The notes beneath the pieces are model-generated. The model was not told the DNA's origin. It ran no database searches and was given only the letters and a program-made list of their open reading frames with translations. A stretch of DNA of 38,454 bases from an uncultured Methylotenera sp. GTDB taxonomy: Bacteria; Pseudomonadota; Gammaproteobacteria; Burkholderiales; Methylophilaceae. Location: positions 1 to 38,454 of the forward strand of contig NZ_CAMLGS010000027.1 of assembly GCF_946479685.1 (NCBI RefSeq), read 5' to 3'. Shown here piece after piece: positions 32,501-38,454 of this stretch (position 1 is its first letter; each line of letters opens with the position of its first letter). A program made the position numbers and the translations under genes.

Positions 32501-33755
32501 AGCCTGGCTGAAAGCCGTAATTGCCTCGCTGCAAACTGTGACAGTTAGCCAGCAGGAGTTGGTAACCGTTGCCGATGGTGCTACGGATGTTTATGTAAAA
32601 GAAGAAAAAGAAACCGACAAAAAAGAAACTAAAATACGTTTTGACAAGAACAACCCTTTGCAGGCACAGATTGCTTGTAACGTATTATTAAGCCAGCCTG
32701 GCGCGACTAAAGAAACCAGGCAGTTTGCTTTTACCATTCCCGATGCTAATTTCAGTTACGAAGCTGGTGATGCGCTTGGCGTATGGCCGACTAACTGCGA
32801 TAAATTGGTTACCGAGTTAATCAACGCGGCTGGCCTGAAAGCCGATGCAACTGTGCATGTAGATGGACATGGCGATATGCCACTAGAGACAGCGCTATTA
32901 AAGCATTACGAAATTGCACGAATCACGCCGGATTTCTTGAAGCTGGTCTTTGATAGTTCTAAAAATGCTGACTTAGGTAAATTGCTGCAAGATGATAATA
33001 AGGCCAAACTCAAAGATTGGTTATGGGGTAAACAAACGGCTGATGTCTTGCATGCTTTCCCTGCCAAGCTGGAAATGCAAGCCTTCTTAAAAGCTTTGAA
33101 ACGTTTGCAGCCACGCTTGTACTCGATTTCGTCTAGCCCTAAAGCAACGTCTGGTGAGGTGCATATCACGGTGTCTACCGTGCGTTACCAGTGTGAAGAT
33201 AAACAGCGCAAAGGGGTTTGCTCTACTTTCATGGCCGATTTTAGCGGTGATGCAACCGTACCTATCTTTGTGCAGAAGTCTGCTAACTTCCGCCCACCAG
33301 AGAATCCTGAAGCCCCTATGATTATGGTGGGCCCAGGTACCGGCATTGCGCCGTTCCGTGCCTTCCTGCAGGAGCGTCATGCCAGAAAAGATAGCGGTAA
33401 GAACTGGCTGTTCTTCGGCGAGCAGCATGCCGCTACTGACTTTTACTATAAAGACGAAATCGAAACTTGGCAGCAAGACGGGTTCCTGACTAGATTAGAC
33501 TTGGCATTCTCCCGTGACCAAGCCGAGAAAATCTACGTGCAAGACCGCATGCGTGAGCAGGGTGCAGAGCTTTGGGCATGGCTAGAAGCTGGTGCGCATT
33601 TCTACGTTTGCGGCGATGCGAGCCGAATGGCGAAGGACGTCGATCAAGCCTTGCGTGAAGTGGTACAACAACACGGTGGCTTGAGTGAAGATGCAGCAAA
33701 AGGCTATGTACAAAAGCTAGCTAGCGACAAGCGCTATGTGCGCGATGTATATTAG
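29508..33755 (+). CDS. nasA: Assimilatory nitrate reductase fused to flavoprotein reductase
   Basis: A 1415-residue fusion. Residues 1-750 are a NasA/NapA-type molybdopterin nitrate reductase with a [4Fe-4S] site (Cys21, Cys24, Cys28, Cys56). After a CysJ-like linker (about 755-850) come a flavodoxin-like FMN domain (about 862-1005, [12 protein letters not shown]), an FAD domain with RLYSISSSP (near 1200) and an NAD(P) domain with [16 protein letters not shown] (near 1270), ending KRYVRDVY, as in CysJ. The protein can thus carry electrons from NAD(P)H through FAD and FMN to the molybdenum centre and reduce nitrate to nitrite without separate NasB/NasC partners. The start is uncertain (ATG at 29508, or TTG at 29499 or 29529). 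A 14-bp palindrome touches the start. ybiB follows 14 bases after the stop. Confidence 0.93.
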   Translation: MLRSGQQLQESIPHKKVNTVCPYCGVGCGMTLEVSDTKVIKVIGNKNHPANFGRLCTKGSTSAQALCESGRMESAFVRNARTEDPRPVAMDMAIKQTAQRLRAILDTHGPDAISLYVSGQMSMEAQYLANKLTKGFIGTNNIESNSRLCMASAGSGYKLSLGADGPPGSYEDMDKTDLFFVIGANMADCHPILFLRVMDRVKAGAKLIVVDPRRNTTADKANLFMQIKPGTDLALLNGLLHLLVKNGHTDPEFIAEFTEGWEVMPSFLEEYTPAYVAEVTGIPEKDIRTTAQWIGEAKEWMSCWTMGLNQSTHGTWNTNAICNLHLATGKICRLGSGPFSLTGQPNAMGGREMGYMGPGLPGQRSALVEADRTFIEDLWKVPRGKLRAQVGQGTVDMFERMANGEIKACWIICTNPVATVANRKTVIAGLEAAELVITQDAFLDTETNRYADILLPGALWAEAEGVMINSERNMTLMQAVIAPPGQAMADWQIIARVACEMGFVDAFSYNSASEVFEEIKLASNPKTGYDLRGVSYEKLRETPLQWPCPPEKEGRNPIRYINDGVSQKLKIREDGSQPRLVFPTEHGKAIFFARPHMMPAELPDSEHPFVLNTGRLQHQWHTMTKTGKIPTLNKLNPGPFVEIHPEDAAQLGIKDKDSVEIRSRRGHAILPAVVTDRVRPGNCFAPFHWNDVFGDDLAINAVTNDAIDPISQQPEFKFCAVALTRVAGKLVAQQTEQSIKNNVADLDNEVRTDASAGAATTITEEDSMRIDALVKILGIETTPAIELDNEEQRYLSGYVTGLRSSELRKAGEVPVLPLSAPLAADRRLWVDGLLAGLFARSYVPSTGEPVALPLSIPTSKQAAQSPIVVLWASQTGNAEDFAKRCADSLNAAGHITKLESMDNYPVAELVKVESLLLISSTFGDGDPPDNGAGFWSALSADNAPQLAQTNFSVLAFGDSSYDQFCGHGKKLDARLEALGAKRMASRVDCEPEYQEHAQAWLKAVIASLQTVTVSQQELVTVADGATDVYVKEEKETDKKETKIRFDKNNPLQAQIACNVLLSQPGATKETRQFAFTIPDANFSYEAGDALGVWPTNCDKLVTELINAAGLKADATVHVDGHGDMPLETALLKHYEIARITPDFLKLVFDSSKNADLGKLLQDDNKAKLKDWLWGKQTADVLHAFPAKLEMQAFLKALKRLQPRLYSISSSPKATSGEVHITVSTVRYQCEDKQRKGVCSTFMADFSGDATVPIFVQKSANFRPPENPEAPMIMVGPGTGIAPFRAFLQERHARKDSGKNWLFFGEQHAATDFYYKDEIETWQQDGFLTRLDLAFSRDQAEKIYVQDRMREQGAELWAWLEAGAHFYVCGDASRMAKDVDQALREVVQQHGGLSEDAAKGYVQKLASDKRYVRDVY

Positions 33756-33769
33756 TGGAGGTACAACAG

Positions 33770-34732
33770 ATGAATATTTCTATATCAGAAGTTGGTACTT
33801 CGTTTGCTGCTGCCAAATACATACGTGAGATTGGTCGTGGAGCCCACGCGGCGCGCAGCCTTACTCAACAGGATACGTACGAATTATTTGCTGCAATGTT
33901 GGCGGGTCGGGTGTCCGATTTAGAGTTGGGCGCGCTCTTACTGGCTTGGCGGGTAAAAGGTGAATCGGTAGCCGAGCTGGCTGGGATGCTAGAAGCGGCA
34001 CATGAGACTTGTCACAAAATGTCTTTCAAGCGCGAAAATATTAGCCCTGTGATTATTCCAAGTTATAACGGCTCGCGTAAGCAGCCTAACTTAGTGCCGC
34101 TGCTAGCCATGTTGCTGGCAAGAGAGGGGGGGGTGCCGGTGATGATACACGGCACGACCACATTCGGCGACCGCATCACCACAGCCATGTTATTTGACGC
34201 GTTAGATTTACCTATTTGCAGTAACCTGCGTATGGCGGAAGTGCAGCTGGCGAATGAACGCTTGGCTTTTGTGCCGATAGAGGTGCTATCACCAGCGCTG
34301 GCAGCCATGCTGGATAAGCGCAATACTATCGGCTTGCGTAATTCGGCACATACAATAGTGAAGATGCTGCAGCCGTTAGGGAATCATACCGAGCAAGAGG
34401 CTCTCAGGCTGGTCAATTTTACCCATCCGGAATACTTGCATACTTTAACTGAATATTTCGGTAAATACCCTGCCAATGTGCTGCTGGCGCGAGGTACGGA
34501 GGGTGAGGCCGTGGTGGACGCAAGGCGCATGGTCAATATCTTGCGCATCAACAATGGGCAGCAGTACTTGATGGCCGAGGCGGAGAAAGGGTTGGCAAAC
34601 ACACTTGACCTGCCTAATGGATTAGACGTTAAAGCAACCGCAAGTTATATTAAGGATGTGCTCGCTGGTAAACGTGAAGTACCAGCGCCGATTGCTGAAC
34701 AGGTGAGTATCATTTTGCAAGCCGCCAGTTAA
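33770..34732 (+). CDS. ybiB: YbiB/TrpD2-type DNA-binding protein
   Basis: A 320-residue protein, the same length as E. coli YbiB, with the fold of anthranilate phosphoribosyltransferase: a helical N-domain (about 1-85; LFAAMLAGRVSDLELGALLLAWRVKGES) and a C-domain with SYNGSRKQPNLVPLLAMLLA and a modified PRPP loop region (HGTTTFGDRITTAML). TrpD2/YbiB proteins do not make anthranilate phosphoribosyl and bind nucleic acids. The ATG at 33770 has GGAGG 8 bases upstream; the stop of the nitrate reductase gene lies just before it, so the two are co-transcribed. The pairing with nitrate/nitrite assimilation genes recurs in betaproteobacteria, but its reason is unknown. Confidence 0.87.
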   Translation: MNISISEVGTSFAAAKYIREIGRGAHAARSLTQQDTYELFAAMLAGRVSDLELGALLLAWRVKGESVAELAGMLEAAHETCHKMSFKRENISPVIIPSYNGSRKQPNLVPLLAMLLAREGGVPVMIHGTTTFGDRITTAMLFDALDLPICSNLRMAEVQLANERLAFVPIEVLSPALAAMLDKRNTIGLRNSAHTIVKMLQPLGNHTEQEALRLVNFTHPEYLHTLTEYFGKYPANVLLARGTEGEAVVDARRMVNILRINNGQQYLMAEAEKGLANTLDLPNGLDVKATASYIKDVLAGKREVPAPIAEQVSIILQAAS

Positions 34733-34755
34733 AACATGTCAGAATATCTCATGTA

Positions 34756-34806
34756 ACTAGTTAAGCCATACTATTGGTTAAGCCATGCAACTAGTTAAGT
34801 TTGGTT
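34756..34806. repeat. Three tandem 17-bp repeats
   Basis: Units start at 34756, 34773 and 34790 with exactly 17-bp spacing and share GTTAAG; the first two share GGTTAAGCCAT or AGTTAAGCCAT, the first and third share AACTAGTTAAG (the first A of each copy lies just before or at the unit start). They fill the gap between ybiB and the TauE/SafE gene, ending 34 bases before the GTG. Possible operator array for the downstream gene. Confidence 0.75.
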
Positions 34807-34840
34807 TGCTGACATCAGTCATCACGATAAATAATGTTAG

Positions 34841-35665
34841 GTGCCTAAAACCGTGCTATCCCCACTTGAGGCTAATGTGAAGCCACATAAACCAAGCACC
34901 ATCTTTGGCAGCGGCTTTGCTGTTGGTACGCTAGGTGGGCTGATTGGCCTTGGTGGGGCTGAATTTCGCCTACCTTTGCTGATTGGTTTATTCGGTTTCA
35001 ATGCACTTTCCGCTGTCATTCTCAACAAAGCCATTAGTCTGGTAGTTGTTGCATCATCTTTGCCATTTCGGGCGGCTTCTGTGCCTCTTGCCAGCATTCT
35101 TGGGCGTTGGGATGTAATACTTACTTTACTTACGGGTAGTTTGGTTGGTGCATGGTTAGGTGCTGGCTGGGCCACGAAACTCAAATCAAAAACTCTTTAT
35201 CGTGTTTTGGCCGTTTTGCTATTGGTAATAGCAGCGGCTTTGTTATTGGGGCATGAGCCAAGCTCTGGTAGCGCTCCCTTACTAACTGGGCTACCTTTAG
35301 CCATCGCTGGTGCTCTAGCTGGCTTTGCTATTGGAGTGGTTGCCTCGCTGATGGGAGTGGCGGGAGGAGAGTTACTCATTCCAACCATTGTTCTGTTGTT
35401 TGGCGCAGATATTAAGCTTGCTGGCAGCCTCTCGCTTGCGGTTAGTCTGCCCACTATGCTTGTTGGGTTCACTCGTTATAGCCAAGACCAAAGTTTTGGC
35501 GTTATTCGTGCGCAACGTCATTTTCTGTTAATGATGGCCGCAGGTTCTTTACTTGGTGCTTTTGTCGGTGGGTGCTTACTGAGTATCATTTCTTCAGCAG
35601 CACTTTTGCCCATTCTTGCTATTATATTGGTTGTGTCATCCATCAAGGTGTGGCGGCACGCTTAG
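34841..35665 (+). CDS. TauE/SafE (TSUP) family membrane permease
   Basis: A 274-residue inner-membrane protein with about 8 hydrophobic segments in two homologous halves, the TSUP architecture of putative sulfite/organosulfonate exporters. The duplicated glycine motifs are visible: LGGLIGLGGAEFRLPLLIGL (31-50) and GVVASLMGVAGGELLIPTIV (about 165-184). The substrate could be sulfite, a sulfonate or another anion. The start is a GTG at 34841 with a weak ribosome binding site. It lies after ybiB, separated by the 17-bp repeats, and before msrB. A role with the nitrate genes is not shown. Confidence 0.87.
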   Translation: MPKTVLSPLEANVKPHKPSTIFGSGFAVGTLGGLIGLGGAEFRLPLLIGLFGFNALSAVILNKAISLVVVASSLPFRAASVPLASILGRWDVILTLLTGSLVGAWLGAGWATKLKSKTLYRVLAVLLLVIAAALLLGHEPSSGSAPLLTGLPLAIAGALAGFAIGVVASLMGVAGGELLIPTIVLLFGADIKLAGSLSLAVSLPTMLVGFTRYSQDQSFGVIRAQRHFLLMMAAGSLLGAFVGGCLLSIISSAALLPILAIILVVSSIKVWRHA

Positions 35666-35747
35666 GTGTGTAAGCCACCTAATCCATCACTCAAGCGGGA
35701 CTAGCTAAAGCCAGCCCCTTAATTCAAATGATAGCGGGAGACGTGCC

Positions 35748-36188
35748 ATGTTGAAATGGAACGATGTGTTGAGGCTTGCCAGTAAGGGAAATCTTGAGCC
35801 TGACAGTAGAGTAGTTAAAACCGAGGCTGAGTGGCGTACGCAGCTAAGTGACGAAGAATACAGGGTAACTCGGCAAGCCGGCACTGAGCGTGCATTTAGC
35901 TCTGCGTTATGCTCACTGCATGAACCTGGTATATACGCTTGCCGATGTTGCGATACGTTGCTGTTTGACGCCTCAGAAAAATTTGATTCAAGAACGGGTT
36001 GGCCGTCTTTTAGTCAACCTATCAAACCTAATGCCATTGCTTACCATTCAGATAATAGTCATGGCATGACGCGTGTTGAAACGACATGTAATACCTGTGA
36101 CGCACATTTAGGCCATGTTTTTCCAGACGGGCCTGGCGAGAGTGGTTTGCGTTACTGCATGAACGCGGTCGCGCTACGTAAGAAATAG
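35748..36188 (+). CDS. msrB: Peptide-methionine (R)-S-oxide reductase
   Basis: MsrB reduces methionine-R-sulfoxide in damaged proteins. The 146-residue protein is cytoplasmic (no signal peptide). Zinc ligands form two Cys-x2-Cys pairs (Cys65/Cys68 and Cys114/Cys117), the core SRTGWPSFSQPI and HLGHVFPDGPGESGLRYC are present, and Cys137 is the catalytic nucleophile. The motif after it reads RYCMNAVAL instead of the usual RYCINSASL, a mild variant. GGGAG precedes the ATG. It stands 82 bases after the TSUP gene; no terminator follows. Confidence 0.96.
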   Translation: MLKWNDVLRLASKGNLEPDSRVVKTEAEWRTQLSDEEYRVTRQAGTERAFSSALCSLHEPGIYACRCCDTLLFDASEKFDSRTGWPSFSQPIKPNAIAYHSDNSHGMTRVETTCNTCDAHLGHVFPDGPGESGLRYCMNAVALRKK

Positions 36189-36247
36189 GGCTACTCGCAA
36201 AATCTTCTCGTAAAGATTTCCAAGGTTGGCGGCAAAACACCAACAGT

Positions 36248-36379
36248 ATGAAGTGGAAAAGATTTCTTTACATGAAACTGGGCGAACGTACTGGGGTGGA
36301 TAATCTGAGGCCACCCGGTTGTCAGGGCTGCATAGAGCATACCGACTGCTATGGCACGGCCAGTAGTTTATTGCATTAA
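36248..36379 (+). CDS. Possible small Cys-rich protein of unknown function
   Basis: A 43-residue reading frame, MKWKRFLYMKLGERTG..., with three cysteines in GCQGCIEHTDCYGTASS (residues 25-41) and ending LLH. A shorter version starts at the ATG at 36272 (35 residues), preceded by GGAAAAG about 11 bases upstream; the first ATG has no good site. The frame is also protein-like upstream of the ATG but is blocked by TAA at 36179. It lies between msrB and the OsmC-YcaO gene on the same strand. It may be a metal-binding peptide, a YcaO substrate or a remnant of a longer gene. Not recognised. Confidence 0.35.
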   Translation: MKWKRFLYMKLGERTGVDNLRPPGCQGCIEHTDCYGTASSLLH

Positions 36380-36592
36380 GTTAGCCGGTTCACGTTTGCA
36401 GTTGCATATTTGCTGCTAGGAGTGTTGCGCCAAAATAAATGCAGGTTTTTGCGCGATATTAATCCCTATAACGTTTTTATTCGTATCTTTCTTAGCATAT
36501 AGCTGCCAGCACATCAGAAGGTTTTCTCGCAATTTACTCAGTTGTGGCAGCATTTGTTAAACGCATCAATGTATTACACAGCATCGGCGTTG

Positions 36593-36622
36593 TGAGGGAT
36601 AATAGCGCCCTCAGTATTTTTT
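36593..36622 (+). terminator. Terminator-like hairpin just upstream of the OsmC-YcaO gene
   Basis: TGAGGG (36593-36598) and CCCTCA (36608-36613) form a 6-bp stem with a 9-base loop, followed by GTATTTTTT. It ends 24 bases before the ATG at 36647. It may end the msrB-side transcript or act as an attenuator. GATAAT (36598-36603) inside it could instead be a -10, but no matching -35 is evident. Nothing else was seen in 36380-36592. Confidence 0.4.
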
Positions 36623-36646
36623 GCAGCACGCTTGGAATAAACTCCC

Positions 36647-38454
36647 ATGGAAATTAAAGTCAACTTTCTCGATAAGCTACGTCTTGAAGCCAAGTTCGAT
36701 GACTTCACGGTGATTGCCGACCAGCCCATACGCTACAAAGGCGATGGTTCAGCGCCTGGTCCTTTCGACTACTTTTTGGCCTCATCGGCCCTATGTGCAG
36801 CTTATTTCGTGAAGTTGTACTGTGATACACGTAATATTCCTACAGAAAACATCCGCTTGTCACACAATAATATTGTGGACCCGGAAAACCGTTACCAGCA
36901 GATTTTCAAGATTCAGGTCGAACTGCCGCCGGATATCTCAGATAAAGACCGTCAGGGCATCTTACGCTCGATTGACCGCTGTACTGTGAAGAAAGTGGTG
37001 CAAACCGGGCCAGAGTTCGTGATTGAAGAGGTCGCCAATCTGGACGCTGACGCGCAGGCGTTGCTGGTCATGAATCCCGATGCTGGCGCAAGCACTTATA
37101 TCACGGGCAAAGATTTGCCGCTGGAGAAAACCATTGCCAATATGTCGGGGCTGCTGGCGAGTCTGGGTATCAAGATTGAAATCGCTTCATGGCGCAATAT
37201 CATTCCTAATGTATGGTCGCTGCATATCCGTGATGCGCACTCACCTATGTGCTTTACCAATGGCAAAGGCGCCACCAAGGAAAGCGCGTTGGCGTCAGCC
37301 TTGGGCGAGTATATCGAGCGCTTGAGTAACAACCACTTTTACGCTGGCTCGTACTGGGGCGAGGACATCGCCAATGCCGAGTTTGTACACTACCCGAACG
37401 AGCGCTGGTTTAAGCCTGGCCGCAAAGATGCGTTGCCGAAAGAAATTCTGGATGAGTATTGCCTGGAGATTTACAACCCGGATGGTGAGCTGTGTGGCTC
37501 ACACTTGATTGATACCAACTCCGGCAATGCGGCACGCGGTATCTGCTCGCTGCCGTTTGTGCGTCAGTCGGATGGTGAAGTCGTCTATTTCCCATCTAAC
37601 CTGATTGAAAACCTGTTTGTGAGCAATGGCATGAGCGCCGGCAATACGCTGGCTGAAGCGCAGGTGCAATGTCTGTCAGAGATTTTTGAACGCGCAGTGA
37701 AACGCGAAATTCTGGAAGGAGAAATTAGCCTGCCGGATGTACCGCAAGAAGTACTGGCGAAGTATCCAGGCATTTTGGCAGGTATTAAAGGCTTGGAAGA
37801 GCAGGGCTTTCCTGTGCTGGTGAAAGATGCCTCACTGGGCGGCGAATATCCGGTGATGTGCGTCACCCTGATGAACCCGCGTACCGGTGGCGTGTTTGCC
37901 TCTTTCGGTGCGCATCCAAAATTAGAGGTCGCGCTGGAGCGCAGCCTGACCGAGTTACTGCAAGGCCGTAGTCTAGAAGGTCTCAACGATTTGCCACAGC
38001 CTACTTTTGCCAGCGAAGCCGTGACTGAGCCGAATAACTTTGTGGAACACTTTATTGACTCCAGCGGCATCGTGTCCTGGCGCTTTTTCAGCGCCAAAGC
38101 CGATTACGAGTTTGTGGAGTGGGATTTCTCAGGCCAAGGTGAAAACTCGAACGCCGAAGAGGCTGCAACATTGTTTGGCATACTAGAAGGCATGGGCAAA
38201 GAGGCTTACGTAGCAGTGTATGACCAGCTAGGTGCAACTGCCTGCCGTATTTTAGTGCCGGGTTATTCTGAAATTTACCCGGTAGAGGATCTAGTATGGG
38301 ACAACACCAACAAGGCGCTGCTGTTCCGCGAAGATATCTTGAACCTGCATCAGCTAGACGATGATAGCCTAGAAGCGCTGCTGGAGCGCTTAGAAAATAA
38401 CGAGCTGGATGATTACGGCGATATCGCCACCTTGATTGGCATTGAGTTTGACGA
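36647..38454 (+). CDS. OsmC-YcaO fusion protein (3' end outside the window)
   Basis: About 602 codons are visible and the frame is open at the right edge. Residues 1-135 are an OsmC/Ohr-like domain (FDYFLASSALCAAYF) with candidate reactive cysteines Cys50 and Cys112 (CTVKKV). From about 150 it matches E. coli-type YcaO: TGKDLPLEKTIANM, CFTNGKGATKESALASALGE, SNGMSAGNTLAEAQVQCLSE, FGAHPKLEVALERSLTELLQG. The YcaO ATP-site motifs S-x3-E (Ser217-Glu221) and Q-x3-E (Gln341-Glu345) are intact. YcaO enzymes activate amide bonds with ATP; E. coli YcaO is linked to RimO-dependent methylthiolation of ribosomal protein S12. The OsmC part suggests a thiol/peroxide function. Expected full length is about 730 residues. 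The ribosome binding site is weak. Confidence 0.93.
   Translation, partial: MEIKVNFLDKLRLEAKFDDFTVIADQPIRYKGDGSAPGPFDYFLASSALCAAYFVKLYCDTRNIPTENIRLSHNNIVDPENRYQQIFKIQVELPPDISDKDRQGILRSIDRCTVKKVVQTGPEFVIEEVANLDADAQALLVMNPDAGASTYITGKDLPLEKTIANMSGLLASLGIKIEIASWRNIIPNVWSLHIRDAHSPMCFTNGKGATKESALASALGEYIERLSNNHFYAGSYWGEDIANAEFVHYPNERWFKPGRKDALPKEILDEYCLEIYNPDGELCGSHLIDTNSGNAARGICSLPFVRQSDGEVVYFPSNLIENLFVSNGMSAGNTLAEAQVQCLSEIFERAVKREILEGEISLPDVPQEVLAKYPGILAGIKGLEEQGFPVLVKDASLGGEYPVMCVTLMNPRTGGVFASFGAHPKLEVALERSLTELLQGRSLEGLNDLPQPTFASEAVTEPNNFVEHFIDSSGIVSWRFFSAKADYEFVEWDFSGQGENSNAEEAATLFGILEGMGKEAYVAVYDQLGATACRILVPGYSEIYPVEDLVWDNTNKALLFREDILNLHQLDDDSLEALLERLENNELDDYGDIATLIGIEFD

Noticed and set aside
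36201..36219. Terminator after msrB (AAATCTT/AAGATTT hairpin)
   Set aside because: The stem is AT-only apart from one pair and is followed by CCAAGG instead of a T run.
1..38454. CRISPR array, prophage or insertion sequence
   Set aside because: No regularly spaced repeats beyond the short tandem repeats listed, and no transposase, integrase or phage structural gene was seen on either strand.

Overview
The window looks like a chromosomal piece of a betaproteobacterium, most likely of the methylotrophic family Methylophilaceae (Methylotenera/Methylophilus-like). The assignment rests on the order TPR lipoprotein - lolB - ispE - tRNA-Gln - prs - rplY - pth - ychF, the DUF971 - ubiE - ubiJ - ubiB cluster, the fused nitrate reductase/flavoprotein reductase and the OsmC-YcaO fusion. 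It is an inference from gene content and order; no phylogeny was run. Most of the window is core chromosome. No insertion sequence, prophage, CRISPR array or rRNA operon was seen.

Layout. Positions 1-1221 (minus): a small operon of secreted proteins, one Met/His/Cys-rich and probably metal-related, cut by the left edge. 1377-2063 (minus): an AT-rich orphan tail-anchored protein. 2362-2569: tRNA-Met with a clear promoter and terminator. 2657-5614 (minus): a translationally coupled signalling module of a membrane CheA-like kinase, a single-domain response regulator and a CheX-type phosphatase. 5615-6291: an intergenic region rich in hairpins. 6292-13416 (minus): housekeeping genes for translation, PRPP, isoprenoid and outer-membrane lipoprotein functions. 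13768-17906 (plus): a four-gene Gld-like ABC exporter operon, then a terminator and mutM (17992-18807). 18861-20618 (minus): a small GIY-YIG protein and a sodium:solute symporter. 20693-24031 (minus): ubiquinone genes. 24237-26201 (plus): a dynamin-like GTPase, convergent with rpoH (minus), which carries a CIRCE operator 30 bp upstream. 27497-29246: a divergent LysR regulator/short-chain dehydrogenase pair. 29508-34732 (plus): assimilatory nitrate reductase fused to its own flavoprotein reductase, coupled to ybiB. 34841-36188 (plus): a TauE/SafE-type permease and msrB. 36248-38454 (plus): a possible Cys-rich peptide and an OsmC-YcaO fusion that runs off the right edge.

How the parts work together. 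The kinase/regulator/CheX trio has sensor, phosphotransfer, receiver and phosphatase but no DNA-binding output, so it probably controls behaviour or a second protein partner. Its periplasmic P-box resembles those of NarX/NarQ/PilJ sensors. The nitrate region probably serves nitrogen assimilation: the fusion supplies its own NAD(P)H-to-molybdenum electron path, and its upstream region carries repeats and a sigma-54-like GG-N10-GC element. Heat-shock control of rpoH appears to involve HrcA through CIRCE. The most unusual items are the kinase module, the 1415-residue nitrate reductase fusion, the hairpin cluster at 5898-5997, the CIRCE site overlapping a sigma-E-like -35 at rpoH, and the Cys-rich small ORF upstream of the YcaO fusion.
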